Shown here in pieces: positions 35,435 to 45,012 of a DNA stretch of 64,000 nt. The position numbers and the translations under genes are program-made. The stretch comes from Macrophomina tecta (lineage: Eukaryota; Ascomycota; Dothideomycetes; Botryosphaeriales; Botryosphaeriaceae), in the NCBI GenBank assembly GCA_024180945.1, contig JAKSGN010000035.1, positions 1,302,001 to 1,366,000 on the forward strand, in the 5' to 3' direction. Positions within the stretch are counted from its first letter, which is position 1, and every line of letters begins with the position of its first letter. The notes below the pieces were generated by a model. That model saw only the letters and a list, made by a program, of their open reading frames with translations, ran no database searches and was not told where the DNA came from.

Positions 35435-37258
35435 ATGCGGCGCCAACTGCACGGCCCGCCGTCGCCGCGCAGCACCAGCCCCGGCGAGGATGATTGGCAA
35501 GCAGCCCCTCGAATGCAAGCTGACACGCCGTTCGGCGAGCCGGCTCCATCCAGTGTCCACATGCCCTTGGGACGCAGATCGGGCGGCGCTGTTGACTTCA
35601 CCAGCCCGCCAAAACAGCAACAGGAACAGCCGCAACTCGAGGATTCCACAATGGAGATGGCCGGACAAGGTCTAACGACTACAGGGCAGTCACATCAACG
35701 CAGGCTCGGAGCCGGCAAGGCAAACACTGATCTGAATGTCTTGAAAGAGTCAACACACGTCTTGCCGCGATTACGCCTAGCCGCAAAAAGGGCTATGTCC
35801 GGACGCGGCCCACCTGGACGTGGCGATCGTGATGGGGTGCTACCGTCATTGCGCTCATCCTGGCTCTCACAAGCTATGAAACCCTCGAAGGAGGGGCTTG
35901 TGGCGACCGGGTCCTGCACATCTTGTGAGGATGCAGACGCACTCAACACGAATTGCAGTCACCGATACTGCGTCAAATGCCTCAACAAGATGCTCAAAGT
36001 CAGTATGGACGACATTTCCGCCAGCAAATTCCCTCCGCAATGCTGTGGGATGCTGCTTGTGCCAAAGCCGGTTTGGGAGGCAGTCCTGCGACCGGATCTT
36101 CTCATCACGTATCAAGAGAAGCTCGAAGAAATGGCAACAACGAACAGGATCTACTGTGCGGCGGTCGATTGTGGCAAGTGGGTCAAGCCGGCCAATATAT
36201 CCAACAACCTTGGAAGGTGCAGCAAGTGTGCCGCCATCACTTGCGTTCTGTGCAAGAATTTGGGCCCGCACGAAGCCTCTACCTGTCCCGAGGATAAGGG
36301 CCGAGAGCAAGTGCTGAATCTGGCGAAGAATAAGAAATGGATGAGGTGCAATCAGTGCCAGAGCGTTGTGGAGCTGGCAGCCGGCTGCAACCACATGAGA
36401 TGCCGCTGTGGCTTCCAGTTCTGCTACAGCTGTGGCGCTGCCTGGAAGACCTGTCACTGCCAACAGTTTGGTAGGCAAAATACACTTGGGGCATATCCGA
36501 GGACGTTGACAGAGCGCCAGAACGCTCTTGCGAACGCGCTCGGCAGACAGGAAGACGGACGTCCGGATGCCGTGAGACTCGAAGAAGGCGCAGAAACGAG
36601 AAGACCCCGCGGTCGCCCAGACTGGGATGCTTTCTTTGGGGAGGGTACAGGACCTCATGGTGAAGCCCTCTTGCCCCATGCCAGACAGCCTGATCTTCCG
36701 GCTCAGTCAGGTTACAATGGGCCACGATTGCACGATCTGCACCCAATCGCCCCGTGGTTCACCAGCCCTAGCCGTTTTCCCTTTCATGATCCCACGTTAC
36801 CTGCCCCAACCCGGAACAATTTAACTGCTATAGATCTCGATCAGAACCTGAACCAATTGCGGGCGGTTCAGCAGCGATTGAGAGAAATGGAGGCCAGGAT
36901 CCGCGTTGAAAGCAGCCGGCACACTCAATATGAAGGCTCCACGACACATCAGATCCCTCGATTCCCGAGAGATCCAAACTCAATACTCAGGCGGTGCCAC
37001 CAAGATATGCTGGGACGCGATCCCAGCCGCGCGGAGCCCGACCCACCTCCCAACCCCAATCAACGCGCGTCAAGACAGGAGAATGGGGAGAGGCCGACTG
37101 AAGGGGCTTGCAGCCATCCCTCGTGGACAAGTCCTGCTGTGCGGCTGACAGGGGCACGGATGTTCTGCATAAATTGTGGAGGCGATGCAGCGTTTAGGTG
37201 GTGTGGGGATTGTGGGGCGAGGGCGTGTGGAATATGCGTGGACAGAAATCTGATCTGA
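35435..37258 (+). CDS. RBR (RING-IBR-RING) E3 ubiquitin ligase 2, intronless
   Basis: A single exon gives 607 residues from the ATG at 35435 (MRRQLHGPPSPRSTSPGEDD). The frame is open back to an ATG at 35156, but that stretch looks like a pyrimidine-rich leader, so I chose the inner start. RING1 is CTSCEDADALNTNCSHRYCVKCL, IBR is YCAAVDCGKWVKP...CSKCAAITCVLCKNLGPH, and RING2 is CNQCQSVVELAAGCNHMRCRCGFQFCYSCG, with the catalytic Cys intact. A long Pro/Arg-rich region contains a short helix (LDQNLNQLRAVQQRLREMEA). The protein ends with CSHPSW...CINC...RWCGDC...ACGIC, which matches the C-terminal Cys/His module of the divergent neighbour. Substrates are unknown. Confidence 0.88.
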   Translation: MRRQLHGPPSPRSTSPGEDDWQAAPRMQADTPFGEPAPSSVHMPLGRRSGGAVDFTSPPKQQQEQPQLEDSTMEMAGQGLTTTGQSHQRRLGAGKANTDLNVLKESTHVLPRLRLAAKRAMSGRGPPGRGDRDGVLPSLRSSWLSQAMKPSKEGLVATGSCTSCEDADALNTNCSHRYCVKCLNKMLKVSMDDISASKFPPQCCGMLLVPKPVWEAVLRPDLLITYQEKLEEMATTNRIYCAAVDCGKWVKPANISNNLGRCSKCAAITCVLCKNLGPHEASTCPEDKGREQVLNLAKNKKWMRCNQCQSVVELAAGCNHMRCRCGFQFCYSCGAAWKTCHCQQFGRQNTLGAYPRTLTERQNALANALGRQEDGRPDAVRLEEGAETRRPRGRPDWDAFFGEGTGPHGEALLPHARQPDLPAQSGYNGPRLHDLHPIAPWFTSPSRFPFHDPTLPAPTRNNLTAIDLDQNLNQLRAVQQRLREMEARIRVESSRHTQYEGSTTHQIPRFPRDPNSILRRCHQDMLGRDPSRAEPDPPPNPNQRASRQENGERPTEGACSHPSWTSPAVRLTGARMFCINCGGDAAFRWCGDCGARACGICVDRNLI

Positions 37259-38070
37259 AGATAGGAATCGGGCATCTACCCTCGGGGAGGATTCGAAGGA
37301 GTAACTCGGAAGCTGATGCAATTATGTGGACAGTACTAGGCTGAATTAAAAATCTCTTCTGCTTATTTCTCATCCAATGTACCTAATCGGACTAAACTCT
37401 CACACACGACAGCTCGGTTTTCCGATGGTGGAGGTTGATAGCGTTGGCGCAGCAGCGTGAAGAGAGGAGTAGAATCAGGCATCCTGACGTAAAATTAAGA
37501 AAAATCTAGGAAAATTTGCACCCGGACGAGAGATTCTATTCACCACTATCTACCCTACCTTACGTGCACTGCTCGTACTGGGTACATTCTGGTAAATCAA
37601 GTAAACTGATTTGCATTCGGCCTTCTACTTTATGTGCATGGACATCGGCGAAGGGCTCTGTGAGATTGGAAACATGTGGAAAACACTGATTGTAAGTCAA
37701 TGTGAGGAGACTAGGGGTGTGCAGACGTCGTAGGGGAAACTGGAGGAAGGAAAGAAAAAGCGGGTTAAAGATTATCGGTGGAATCTGAGGTCATGGTCTT
37801 TACACCACCGGCCTCATTGGGAAAACGTTAGAAGGAGCATTCTAGGGGTCCGCAGAGCATGTCGAATATTTAGGAGCCTTCGCACAAGTTCTCGCCAGTT
37901 TTTCTGTACGACGTGTCCCATTCCACCAGTTTCGGTACATATTTCACCATGAATGAAAGGTAGAAGGGGCGCACCGCGATTGTACCTACGACAAGAGCGC
38001 CATAAATCCACCAATCTTGATGCCTACTGCCTGGACAAACTCATGTCTTCAGTAACCGACTGCTTCGCGC
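37259..38070. other. Intergenic, AT-richer, no gene supported
   Basis: About 810 bp between RBR 2 and the next ORF. Only short unmatched frames. Confidence 0.45.
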
Positions 38071-38712
38071 ATGATGATCGCTCATATGCTCCCGTGTTCT
38101 CATTTCACAGCAGGACGGCCATCACCGGATAGTGAACAAGTTTCACCCACTTCCACGATCACAACGGGCCGCTCCGTCGACATCCGAGGCATGCCCACTG
38201 TATCCCCAAGCAAACTAGACGCTCTCAGCGGAGGAAAGACGGCCCAACGGCCCCTCGTCTACGCGCAGTTACGTCCGAATTGCCTCACTCGTAACGCATC
38301 TCTCCTAGCGTACCAAGAAGCCGATGCATTTAAACACGCGGTGAAGAGAGATGGTTTCGATGCGGACCGTATCAATCTGAGCATCTTGTTGACCGCGGCG
38401 AGGTGGACGGAGCCGGGAATCTTCACGGAAGACTCGACAGGCATGGGATCTGGCGGAGAAATAGGCGGAGGCGGAGGCGCGGATGACGATGATGAGGGGG
38501 ACGTTACTGAGCCTGAAATCCTGGAACACGTAGGCTTCGAGCTCTTGTCAGCCCAGACAGTTGTCTATGCACGACAAGGACGTGGAGAGCGGGCCGGTGG
38601 TGGGATGCGGCCAAAGGAGTGGCATGATGTCCTCGGGGAAAGTGTAGCAGAGAGGGTGAAGCGGAGAAAGAGGAGACCGCGGCGTTCGAGCTTTGATTCA
38701 AACTATTCCTGA
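38071..38712 (+). CDS. Hypothetical protein, nuclear-like basic C-terminus
   Basis: A 213-residue frame from an ATG at 38071 (MMIAHMLPCSHFTAG). I do not recognise the family. The middle, LLAYQEADAFKHAVKRDGFD then ADRINLSILLTAARWTEPGI, looks like folded protein. A Gly/Asp loop (GGGGGADDDDEGD) follows, then LEHVGFELLSAQTVVYARQG, and finally a strongly basic end (VKRRKRRPRRSS) that could act as a nuclear-localisation signal. A 5' exon is possible: an ATG at 38042 is followed by a GTAACC and an ACAG. The 3' end faces the glutathione-transferase gene convergently. Confidence 0.5.
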   Translation: MMIAHMLPCSHFTAGRPSPDSEQVSPTSTITTGRSVDIRGMPTVSPSKLDALSGGKTAQRPLVYAQLRPNCLTRNASLLAYQEADAFKHAVKRDGFDADRINLSILLTAARWTEPGIFTEDSTGMGSGGEIGGGGGADDDDEGDVTEPEILEHVGFELLSAQTVVYARQGRGERAGGGMRPKEWHDVLGESVAERVKRRKRRPRRSSFDSNYS

Positions 38713-38866
38713 GCGCCGTTAAGCTCTAATGTTTGGCATTACGCGATTCGTCAACTGGTGTGGTGAGGTGTTTCATTAAGGCAGCAAATACTGTCATACG
38801 CTTGAGATGGTGATGAGATACGAACGACGTTACAGTGTATTTGTTTTCAAATGCCCGCAAGAGCTT

Positions 38867-39939
38867 TCACACGACGCCTCTGCCCGAACGGATGGACTTC
38901 GCCAGCTCCGACTGGGCAATGTTGTCGGCATAGCGCTTGTACAAGGGCCTGTAGTGCTCCGCATCGCTGATGGTCTCCTTGACACTCTTCCTCTTCTCAA
39001 TGGCCTCGGCGTACTTGCGCCACCTCTTCCAAACATCATCGTCCCCCGCCTCGCCCTCCTTCGGAATACCCGAGCCACCCTTGAACTCATCAAAGACCCA
39101 GTTGCGGATCTAGGCCACTACGTCAGCACCTCTACTTCCACAGCAACCTCGCGGAAACGCAGAGACAGGGATACTCACAACCCACGGCGCAAAGCTAAAA
39201 TCAATCATCCCAGGCTCCTTGCCCCCGAAAAACGGCCCATCCGGATCCGCCTCCTTGATCCACTCCCTCAAACTGTTCAGGTACTCTGCCTTCACCTTCT
39301 CGAGCCCCTCGGCGCCGCCGTCCTCCGTCTGGAACTGCAAGAAGCGGTGGTACGCGGGGATGATGCGGCTCGTCACATAGTCGATCCAGATGCGCTGGCG
39401 CGCCTTCTCGTACGGGTCGCGCGGGTGCAGCTGCGGGCCGTGCTGCGGGTAGGCCTTCTCGAGGAAGTCGATGACGATGGTCGATTCGTAGAGCGGCTTG
39501 TTGTCGTACTCGAGCGTCGGCACGAGGCCGCGCGGGTTGAGTTTGAGCAGCGACTCCGGCTTATGGTACGGGTTGACCTCGATGTATTGGTACGGGATGC
39601 GCTTTTCTTCGAGGACGAGCCACACGCGTTGCACAAAGGGGCAGAACCAGCCGGCGTAGAGCTTGAGCGGAGCGGATTCTTGGTGGGCTGTTGGAGAGAT
39701 TGGTTGTGATTAGTGGTGGTGTTGTTGTTGGCTAGGAATGACGGGTGGAGGTGGCAGAGTGCAGCTTGTTGTTCGGGATTGCCTCATTTGCGTTGCAAGA
39801 AAAGTCTTGATCAAAATTTATTTTTTTGGAAGCACGGGGCTGCTCATCGGATGGCGTGAATTTAGATCGGCCTACCTTTCACAATGTTGAGAGCAAGCCC
39901 CGAAGCTTGAGGGTAGATATCAGCGTCGGGCGGAGCCAT
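38867..39939 (-). CDS. Omega-class-like glutathione S-transferase
   Basis: Exons complement(join(38867..39109, 39179..39687, 39876..39939)) give 271 residues. The thioredoxin-fold N-terminal domain carries the omega-type active-site Cys in LYAGWFCPFVQRVW. The glutathione-binding stretch is LVPTLEYDNKPLYESTIVID. The C-terminal helical domain includes EGLEKVKAEYLNSLREWIKE and MIDFSFAPWVIRNWVFDEF. Omega-class enzymes have thiol transferase and dehydroascorbate reductase activity rather than classical conjugation. The short first exon (MAPPDADIYPQASGLALNIV) is not visible as an open frame but joins cleanly. It is soluble and probably cytosolic. Confidence 0.9.
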
Positions 39940-40599
39940 GGTGAATAATTGCACTCGTGTGCGGGTTGGGCAGGTTAGGAAGCACAATCGAATGCTCGTA
40001 CAGTGGACTGAGATTGAAGAATTCAATTGTGTGAGTTCGAGATGAAGACTGGCGCTATATCTGTGATGGCAGATTGATAATCAGATGCAAAAGTCGGGAG
40101 TGATGTGCGTCAACGATGACGCAAGTGGGGGGAATGCTGAATTCTGACAAATTACCCCGCACTGGCGACATATAACGCGTCTATTCCCCATCCTTCGATC
40201 ATCGCAGGGTATACATTTCTTTTCTTTGCGGGAACGATGATTGTTCTTGCTCCAGTCGTATAGTCAAGAGCAGCTTCTTTAGTGGCCGTCAAACATGCCT
40301 CAAAGTTGTCTCAGACCTGGCACACATCTGCTTCTCCAAGAGCGCTGCCATACTCATTATTGCACTTTAACGTCAACCCGAGAGGTGCCTAGAGAGTAAT
40401 GTCATTCGTTATTCCCCAGTTTCCGTACAAGACAAAGGCCGAGTAACACTCTTGTTGTGGAGGCGGAAGGGGCAACGAGAACTCATTAAAACAAATGGAA
40501 TAGAAGTTCAGCGGCTCAGCCAGCCAGTGAGGATTCTTTTTACCTGTTTTTACGCAAGAAGCATAATCCAAACCCCCTACGAAGCAGGCGTTGCCCGAC
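39940..40599. other. Spacer between GST promoter and P450 relic
   Basis: 660 bp holding the GST promoter and the 3' flank of the P450 remnant. No other gene was recognised. Confidence 0.45.
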
Positions 40600-41236
40600 T
40601 CAATGCCCCTGCAAATCGACCTCAGGCACCCTCGACTTCACCCAAATCTTCTGCGCAGGATCCGGCGCGAATTCGCCATCAATCATACTCATCCTCTTCG
40701 GCTCGTCGCCCTCTGCAAACTGCCAGTCAAACATCAACAGCATGTGCGCCGCGAGAATCTTGATCTCGTTGCTCGCGAAGAAGCGGCCCGGACTGGCACA
40801 GGGGAAGACAAACGTCAGCACCGAACCGCATACTCCCATCTCAGTTGAAGCCATTTTAGTAAAGAGGAAAACCCACCAAAATTGCTTTCCATGACCGAAG
40901 CCGTAATGCTCGGGCGAGGTCATGACGAACTGCCACTCCGAGTCGTCGTCCGCGCGCAGGGCGAGAAAGCGGCGGCCGTCGTACTTGTCGGCATTGTGGT
41001 ACAGATGGTCATTGGGTGTGTGCATGGGGTAGGTGGGGAGGCCAAGCATGGCGCCTTTGGGGATGCAGGTGCCGTCGGAGAGGGGAACGGCCTGCAAGGC
41101 CTCGCGGTTCATGAGGACTGAGCGGTCAAAGATGCAAAAGGAAAGAAAGCATTGTGAAGAAAAGTGGGAGGGAGGGAAGATAGTCACTCACGTGCGCTTG
41201 CCGGATGTACACGCTGGGTCTCTTTGAGGCAGCTGT
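40600..41236 (-). pseudogene. 5'-truncated cytochrome P450 relic (heme-binding end only)
   Basis: Three exons, complement(join(40600..40792, 40877..41117, 41192..41236)), encode only the last part of a fungal P450. The K-helix ExxR motif is in SCLKETQRVHPASA. The region to the PERF-like segment includes LLMNREALQAVPLSDG and YDGRRFLALRADDD. The heme loop reads FGHGKQFCPGRFFASNE, with FxxGxxxCxG complete once the 84-nt intron is removed. The final motif is PAQKIWVKSRVPEVDL. No P450 N-terminus, membrane anchor or I-helix was found between 41237 and the F-box gene that starts at 41966 on the other strand. That space is too short for the missing 300 or so residues. It is probably a dead fragment, though its visible codons are intact. 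Confidence 0.75.
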
Positions 41237-41965
41237 CTAACAACAGGGGAGAGATGGTGCTTGCGTACTGGAGAGCAAAGCAGAAAGCAGAGATGACACT
41301 GCCATGATGATCCGAAAATAAGGTTTGAAGGAGAGGGAAAGTCGGGGAAGATGATGGACAAGAAGTTCTTCATTTTGCGTACGGAAGAAGGGATGGTGGT
41401 GGTGTCGAACACTGAGTGGATATGAGCGGCAACCCACGTGATACCCACACTCGAGGCACCAGCATCCGAGCAACTGCTTCAACTGCATTTAAGCGCTCTG
41501 TTGTATCATGCAGTGTCCGTCGATGCAGGCGCAAAGCGAACCCGCCAGCGCTGTACATGCCTCCTCGCGCGAGCAGGACCACGAGGGAAAGGAGGCAGAG
41601 CGCAAGTGGGCTGAGGCGGAGGGAGCAGGCGATCAGGTGGCCGCGCGACGTGGGACGCGACGACGTCAGCGGGGAGACGCGCCAGCGGAAAATCCGAGGC
41701 GCTGGCTCCCGCTGGCTGACCAGGCCGGCCCTCGACTCAGCCGTCGCTCTCAACACCCCGACTCCCCAGCAGCGACGCATCGCCACCGCAGTGCAGCCTG
41801 CTGTGGCCCCCCCTGCTCGAAGCGCAGCGCAGCGCAGCCCAGGGCGGTCGGCGCTGCTGGCACTCCCGCGACCGCAGTCTGCGACTCCGTCCCGAACAAG
41901 GAAATTAGCTGAGCACCTGCCAGCCGCCCCAGCACGGACACCGTTCTTTGTCCATCCACGCAGAC
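41237..41965. other. Spacer between P450 relic and F-box gene
   Basis: About 730 bp. The left part could hold degraded P450 sequence that I cannot recognise; the right part is the GC-rich promoter of the F-box gene. Confidence 0.4.
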
Positions 41966-43345
41966 ATGAAGCTTCGTTCCCACGCCCGCGCCACTGCCTC
42001 TCCGGCCTCGCCCAGCCGCGCCGGCCTCTATGATCTCCCGCCCGAGCTGCTCGACTGGGTCGTCGCCTACGCCGACGCCGTCGATCTGCTCAACCTCTCC
42101 CTGGTCTGCAAGTCTCTGAACAGGCTGGTGGCCGCGCGCTTGTACGCCGAGTACACCAACACCAACTTGCAATATCGCCGCCCCATCTCCAAGTTCCTCC
42201 TGCAGGTCACCACCCATCCCAACCTCGCCCACCACGTGCGCCGTCTCGAGCTCGGTGTCTGGAACACCAAGCTCGTCTTCCTCCACCCCGGCTTCCGCAG
42301 ACAAGTGCTTCCTCTGCAAGATGACCACTTCGACCGCCTTGTCGATGCTGCCAGGCGATCCCGCCTCGTCGGCCCCGACCGGGACTATGCAGACCTGAGG
42401 CCCATCGAGAAGAACAACGAACTGTGGGCCGAGCTAGGCCCTTCCTACGACTCCGACGGCTACACTTCTGACGACCTCACCGAGCTTGCCTCCGAATTCG
42501 ACTCCGACCGCTCTACGCCCCCTCCGCGCCCCAAGCCGCACAGTGATGTCGAGTTCCTGCGCTGCCTCAAACGCGGACTGGAAGACCCCCAGGTCATCCT
42601 CTTACTCGCCAGTCTTCCCCGCCTCCAGCAGCTTTCAATCCGAGGGCCGCACATGAGCCAGGGCTTGGCCTGGGACGCTCTGTGCGCAAACTCTCTCCAG
42701 TCCCTCACAAAACTGAAGCTCGCCGGCAATAGCAATGATTCGACTTGGAACATTGCCGAACTCAATGCCATCATTCACCTACCGTCGCTGCGCGAGCTTC
42801 ATAGCTACATGGCCACAAGCGATGAGTGGGACGATATTGTTAGCCGTTCTCTCCAAGTAGCCCCCAACTCCCTCTCGCTCACTCGTCTCTACTTTGAACG
42901 CTGTGCTCTGGGGAACAAGACTATTAGGAATATCCTCGAGGGCTGCAACGCCCTAGAGTCTTTCTCTTACGTTGCCGGAGGCAGATACGTAGGCTATGAG
43001 CAGTTCAGCGCCAAGAAGCTCAAGGAGCATTTGCTAAAACACAAGGATACTCTCAAGTATTTGGCCTTGGATCTATCGCACTGGGACTTCCCCTACCACT
43101 TCAAAAGCTTCAAATCCATGACAGACTTCACAGCCCTGGAGAAAGTCGTCTTCGACTATGGAACTCTTCGCTGGCGCTCGTCTCGCCTTGCCATCCCATT
43201 GGTGCATGATGAAGATGCAGACGAAGATGACGATGATTACGACATCCACGCCGCGAATACCCAACCACCATTGCCGGACCTGCTCCCCAAGTCGCTTCGA
43301 GAACTTGTCATCTTCCAGGCCCCACCCGTAATCGTCGAGAACTGA
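41966..43345 (+). CDS. F-box protein, N-terminal part of a frame-broken gene
   Basis: A 459-residue frame from the ATG at 41966 (MKLRSHARATASPASPSRAG). The F-box is LYDLPPELLDWVVAYADAVD ... LLNLSLVCKSLNRLVAARLY, near residues 20-60, which would bind Skp1 in an SCF ubiquitin ligase. LRR-like strands follow (LLASLPRLQQLSIRGPHM; LTKLKLAGN; LPSLRELHSYM; TLKYLALDLS). An acidic insert (DEDADEDDDDYD) precedes LPKSLRELVIFQAPPVIVEN and the TGA stop. That stop overlaps the ATG of the next frame as TGATG, and the next frame reads as the natural continuation (LMAFETACQDQHPHLKSVKI). The upstream in-frame start-like triplet at 41948 is TTG, so it was not used. See the finding for interpretations. Confidence 0.8.
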   Translation: MKLRSHARATASPASPSRAGLYDLPPELLDWVVAYADAVDLLNLSLVCKSLNRLVAARLYAEYTNTNLQYRRPISKFLLQVTTHPNLAHHVRRLELGVWNTKLVFLHPGFRRQVLPLQDDHFDRLVDAARRSRLVGPDRDYADLRPIEKNNELWAELGPSYDSDGYTSDDLTELASEFDSDRSTPPPRPKPHSDVEFLRCLKRGLEDPQVILLLASLPRLQQLSIRGPHMSQGLAWDALCANSLQSLTKLKLAGNSNDSTWNIAELNAIIHLPSLRELHSYMATSDEWDDIVSRSLQVAPNSLSLTRLYFERCALGNKTIRNILEGCNALESFSYVAGGRYVGYEQFSAKKLKEHLLKHKDTLKYLALDLSHWDFPYHFKSFKSMTDFTALEKVVFDYGTLRWRSSRLAIPLVHDEDADEDDDDYDIHAANTQPPLPDLLPKSLRELVIFQAPPVIVEN

Positions 43346-44142
43346 TGGCCTTTGAAACGGCTTGCCAAGACCAACATCCACACCTCAAATCCGTCAAGAT
43401 TCACACGTCTAAGCGGAGGATTGCCAAGGTCGAGGACCACAAGCGTCTCGCGCAACTTTTCAAGGAGAAAGGAATCGATTATTCGGAGCCGCCGATCGAC
43501 CTGCAGTTCCCCATTCCGCAGATGCACGATTGGATCATGGACCCCAAGGTCAGGCGGATGATGCGCTGGAATCCTAAAGACAAGAAGTATCAGGCCTTCA
43601 ACACGCGCCCCACCTACCGCCGCTTCTGCGAGGATGTGCTGCACGAGAACCCTACCGCGAACGGCGGATCCTGGGACCCATCGATGAACTTTGCGTACGG
43701 TTTCGAGGACGACCTCATCAGCTACTTGGATGACCAATTCGAATTTGACGGCGATCTGAGCAGTTCTGACGACGGTGACCTGGATGCTGAGATGGGACTC
43801 GCCACCGCGGAACAGGCCATGATAGAGCATGAGATGCAGCAGTTCGAAGCATTCATGCAAGCTCACATCCCGGGACCGCCGAATCTGAACATGAACGCGG
43901 ATCCGAACGCTGATTTGGACAACGATGAGGAGTTTGACAGCGAGTTCTCGTCGTCTGATGACAGCTATTTCGATGATGCCGACCTGTCGCTGTCGGAGTA
44001 CGACGACTATGATGATGAAGATGACACCAATATTGATGGCAGCAATCCTTCGTCCGGCAGCACCAGCTCGCTTGACTCTGAGAATTCGTTCGGCGGCTTT
44101 GGGGATCTCATGGCATATTATGAGTGGGATATGTTTTCCTGA
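43345..44142 (+). CDS. C-terminal half of the F-box/LRR gene, in a second frame
   Basis: A 265-residue frame whose ATG shares an A with the preceding TGA (TGATG). The first 25 residues (MAFETACQDQHPHLKSVKI...) continue the LRR-like series of the upstream frame. The next part, KRLAQLFKEKGIDYSEPPID, is globular. Residues about 120-250 are very rich in Asp, Glu and Ser (SSSDDGDLDAEM; DLSLSEYDDYDDEDD). On its own it has no recognisable catalytic domain. It may be the missing end of a frameshifted gene, a second cistron translated by reinitiation, or joined by an intron (GTAATC ... TCAAG, 71 nt) that would delete the intervening segment. Confidence 0.6.
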   Translation: MAFETACQDQHPHLKSVKIHTSKRRIAKVEDHKRLAQLFKEKGIDYSEPPIDLQFPIPQMHDWIMDPKVRRMMRWNPKDKKYQAFNTRPTYRRFCEDVLHENPTANGGSWDPSMNFAYGFEDDLISYLDDQFEFDGDLSSSDDGDLDAEMGLATAEQAMIEHEMQQFEAFMQAHIPGPPNLNMNADPNADLDNDEEFDSEFSSSDDSYFDDADLSLSEYDDYDDEDDTNIDGSNPSSGSTSSLDSENSFGGFGDLMAYYEWDMFS

Positions 44143-44252
44143 TCCGGGCCGCCTGCTGGTAAGTCATAGAGGCTCTTGCTGAGGCAGTGCTTTGGCGGTG
44201 TAAGATAGGCGATGTGCTTTTGCGGAGTAGCGGAATATCACGGAGGCAAGGG

Positions 44253-44271
44253 AAAAAAAAAAAAAAAAAAA
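44253..44271. repeat. Poly(A) tract, 19 nt
   Basis: Uninterrupted A run 110 nt after the F-box locus, on its coding strand. Confidence 0.8.
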
Positions 44272-44787
44272 TAGGCGGCTGGGCTGGTTTATCTTTCTCG
44301 TTGCTTCGATACTTTCGCCCTTGTGCCATTAGGGGAGCACACCATTTTTCTCATGCTAATGTTCCGCGGGTTCTCCGCGCAATACAATTCGAAGATTTCG
44401 AAGATTTGCCGTTGAGCTGTGGCAGGAGTACTTCTTGTATATGCCAGCTGGTGCCAATACGATACTGTGCAAACTTGAAGACAAAAGCCATGCCAGCAAG
44501 CATTGTTACGTATAAACAGACGGAAGGGTTGCCGTAGTATCTCGAAAGCGCATGCTATTGCGCGAAAACATTGAAGTTTTCCTGCGAGCATTGACGACAC
44601 CTCCACATGATTCAAGCAGTCCGGCCGAAGACAAACGCCATGCAGACAGGACACGAACGAAATGCTCTCCCGCAGGGTTTCTGCCGCGCACCTTCCCCTA
44701 TTCAATTAAAGTGTCCATAAAACCCTTAACATCTCCACGTAAGCTCGACACGGTTGCGGCGCGACAGAAGTGGACATGAAGTAGACG

Positions 44788-44805
44788 AAAAAAAAAAAAA
44801 AAAAA
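44788..44805. repeat. Poly(A) tract, 18 nt
   Basis: Uninterrupted A run 207 nt upstream of the hydrolase start codon. Confidence 0.8.
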
Positions 44806-45012
44806 CACAAGCTGTATGAAACACACCGCTTGCACCCGAAGTCTCTCTCCTACCATTATCGCCCCGAGACCCATGAATTAATCGGCCGCTTCTCACCGAG
44901 GACGAAACCTTAACCGCATTGCCCTGACTACATATCGGCCGCAATCCCTTGCCTGCCCGGAGCGGAGGGGAGGGGAGGGCAGGAAAGAACGAACGAACCA
45001 ACGGCAGCAACA

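Larger units (their letters stand above)
44143..45012. other. Intergenic region with two poly(A) tracts
   Basis: About 870 bp with no supported gene. Runs of A occur at 44253-44271 and 44788-44805. Confidence 0.5.

Noticed and set aside
38807..39709. 300-codon plus-strand frame opposite the glutathione transferase
   Set aside because: Antisense shadow of GC-rich GST exons; the minus strand has the active-site motif and clean introns.
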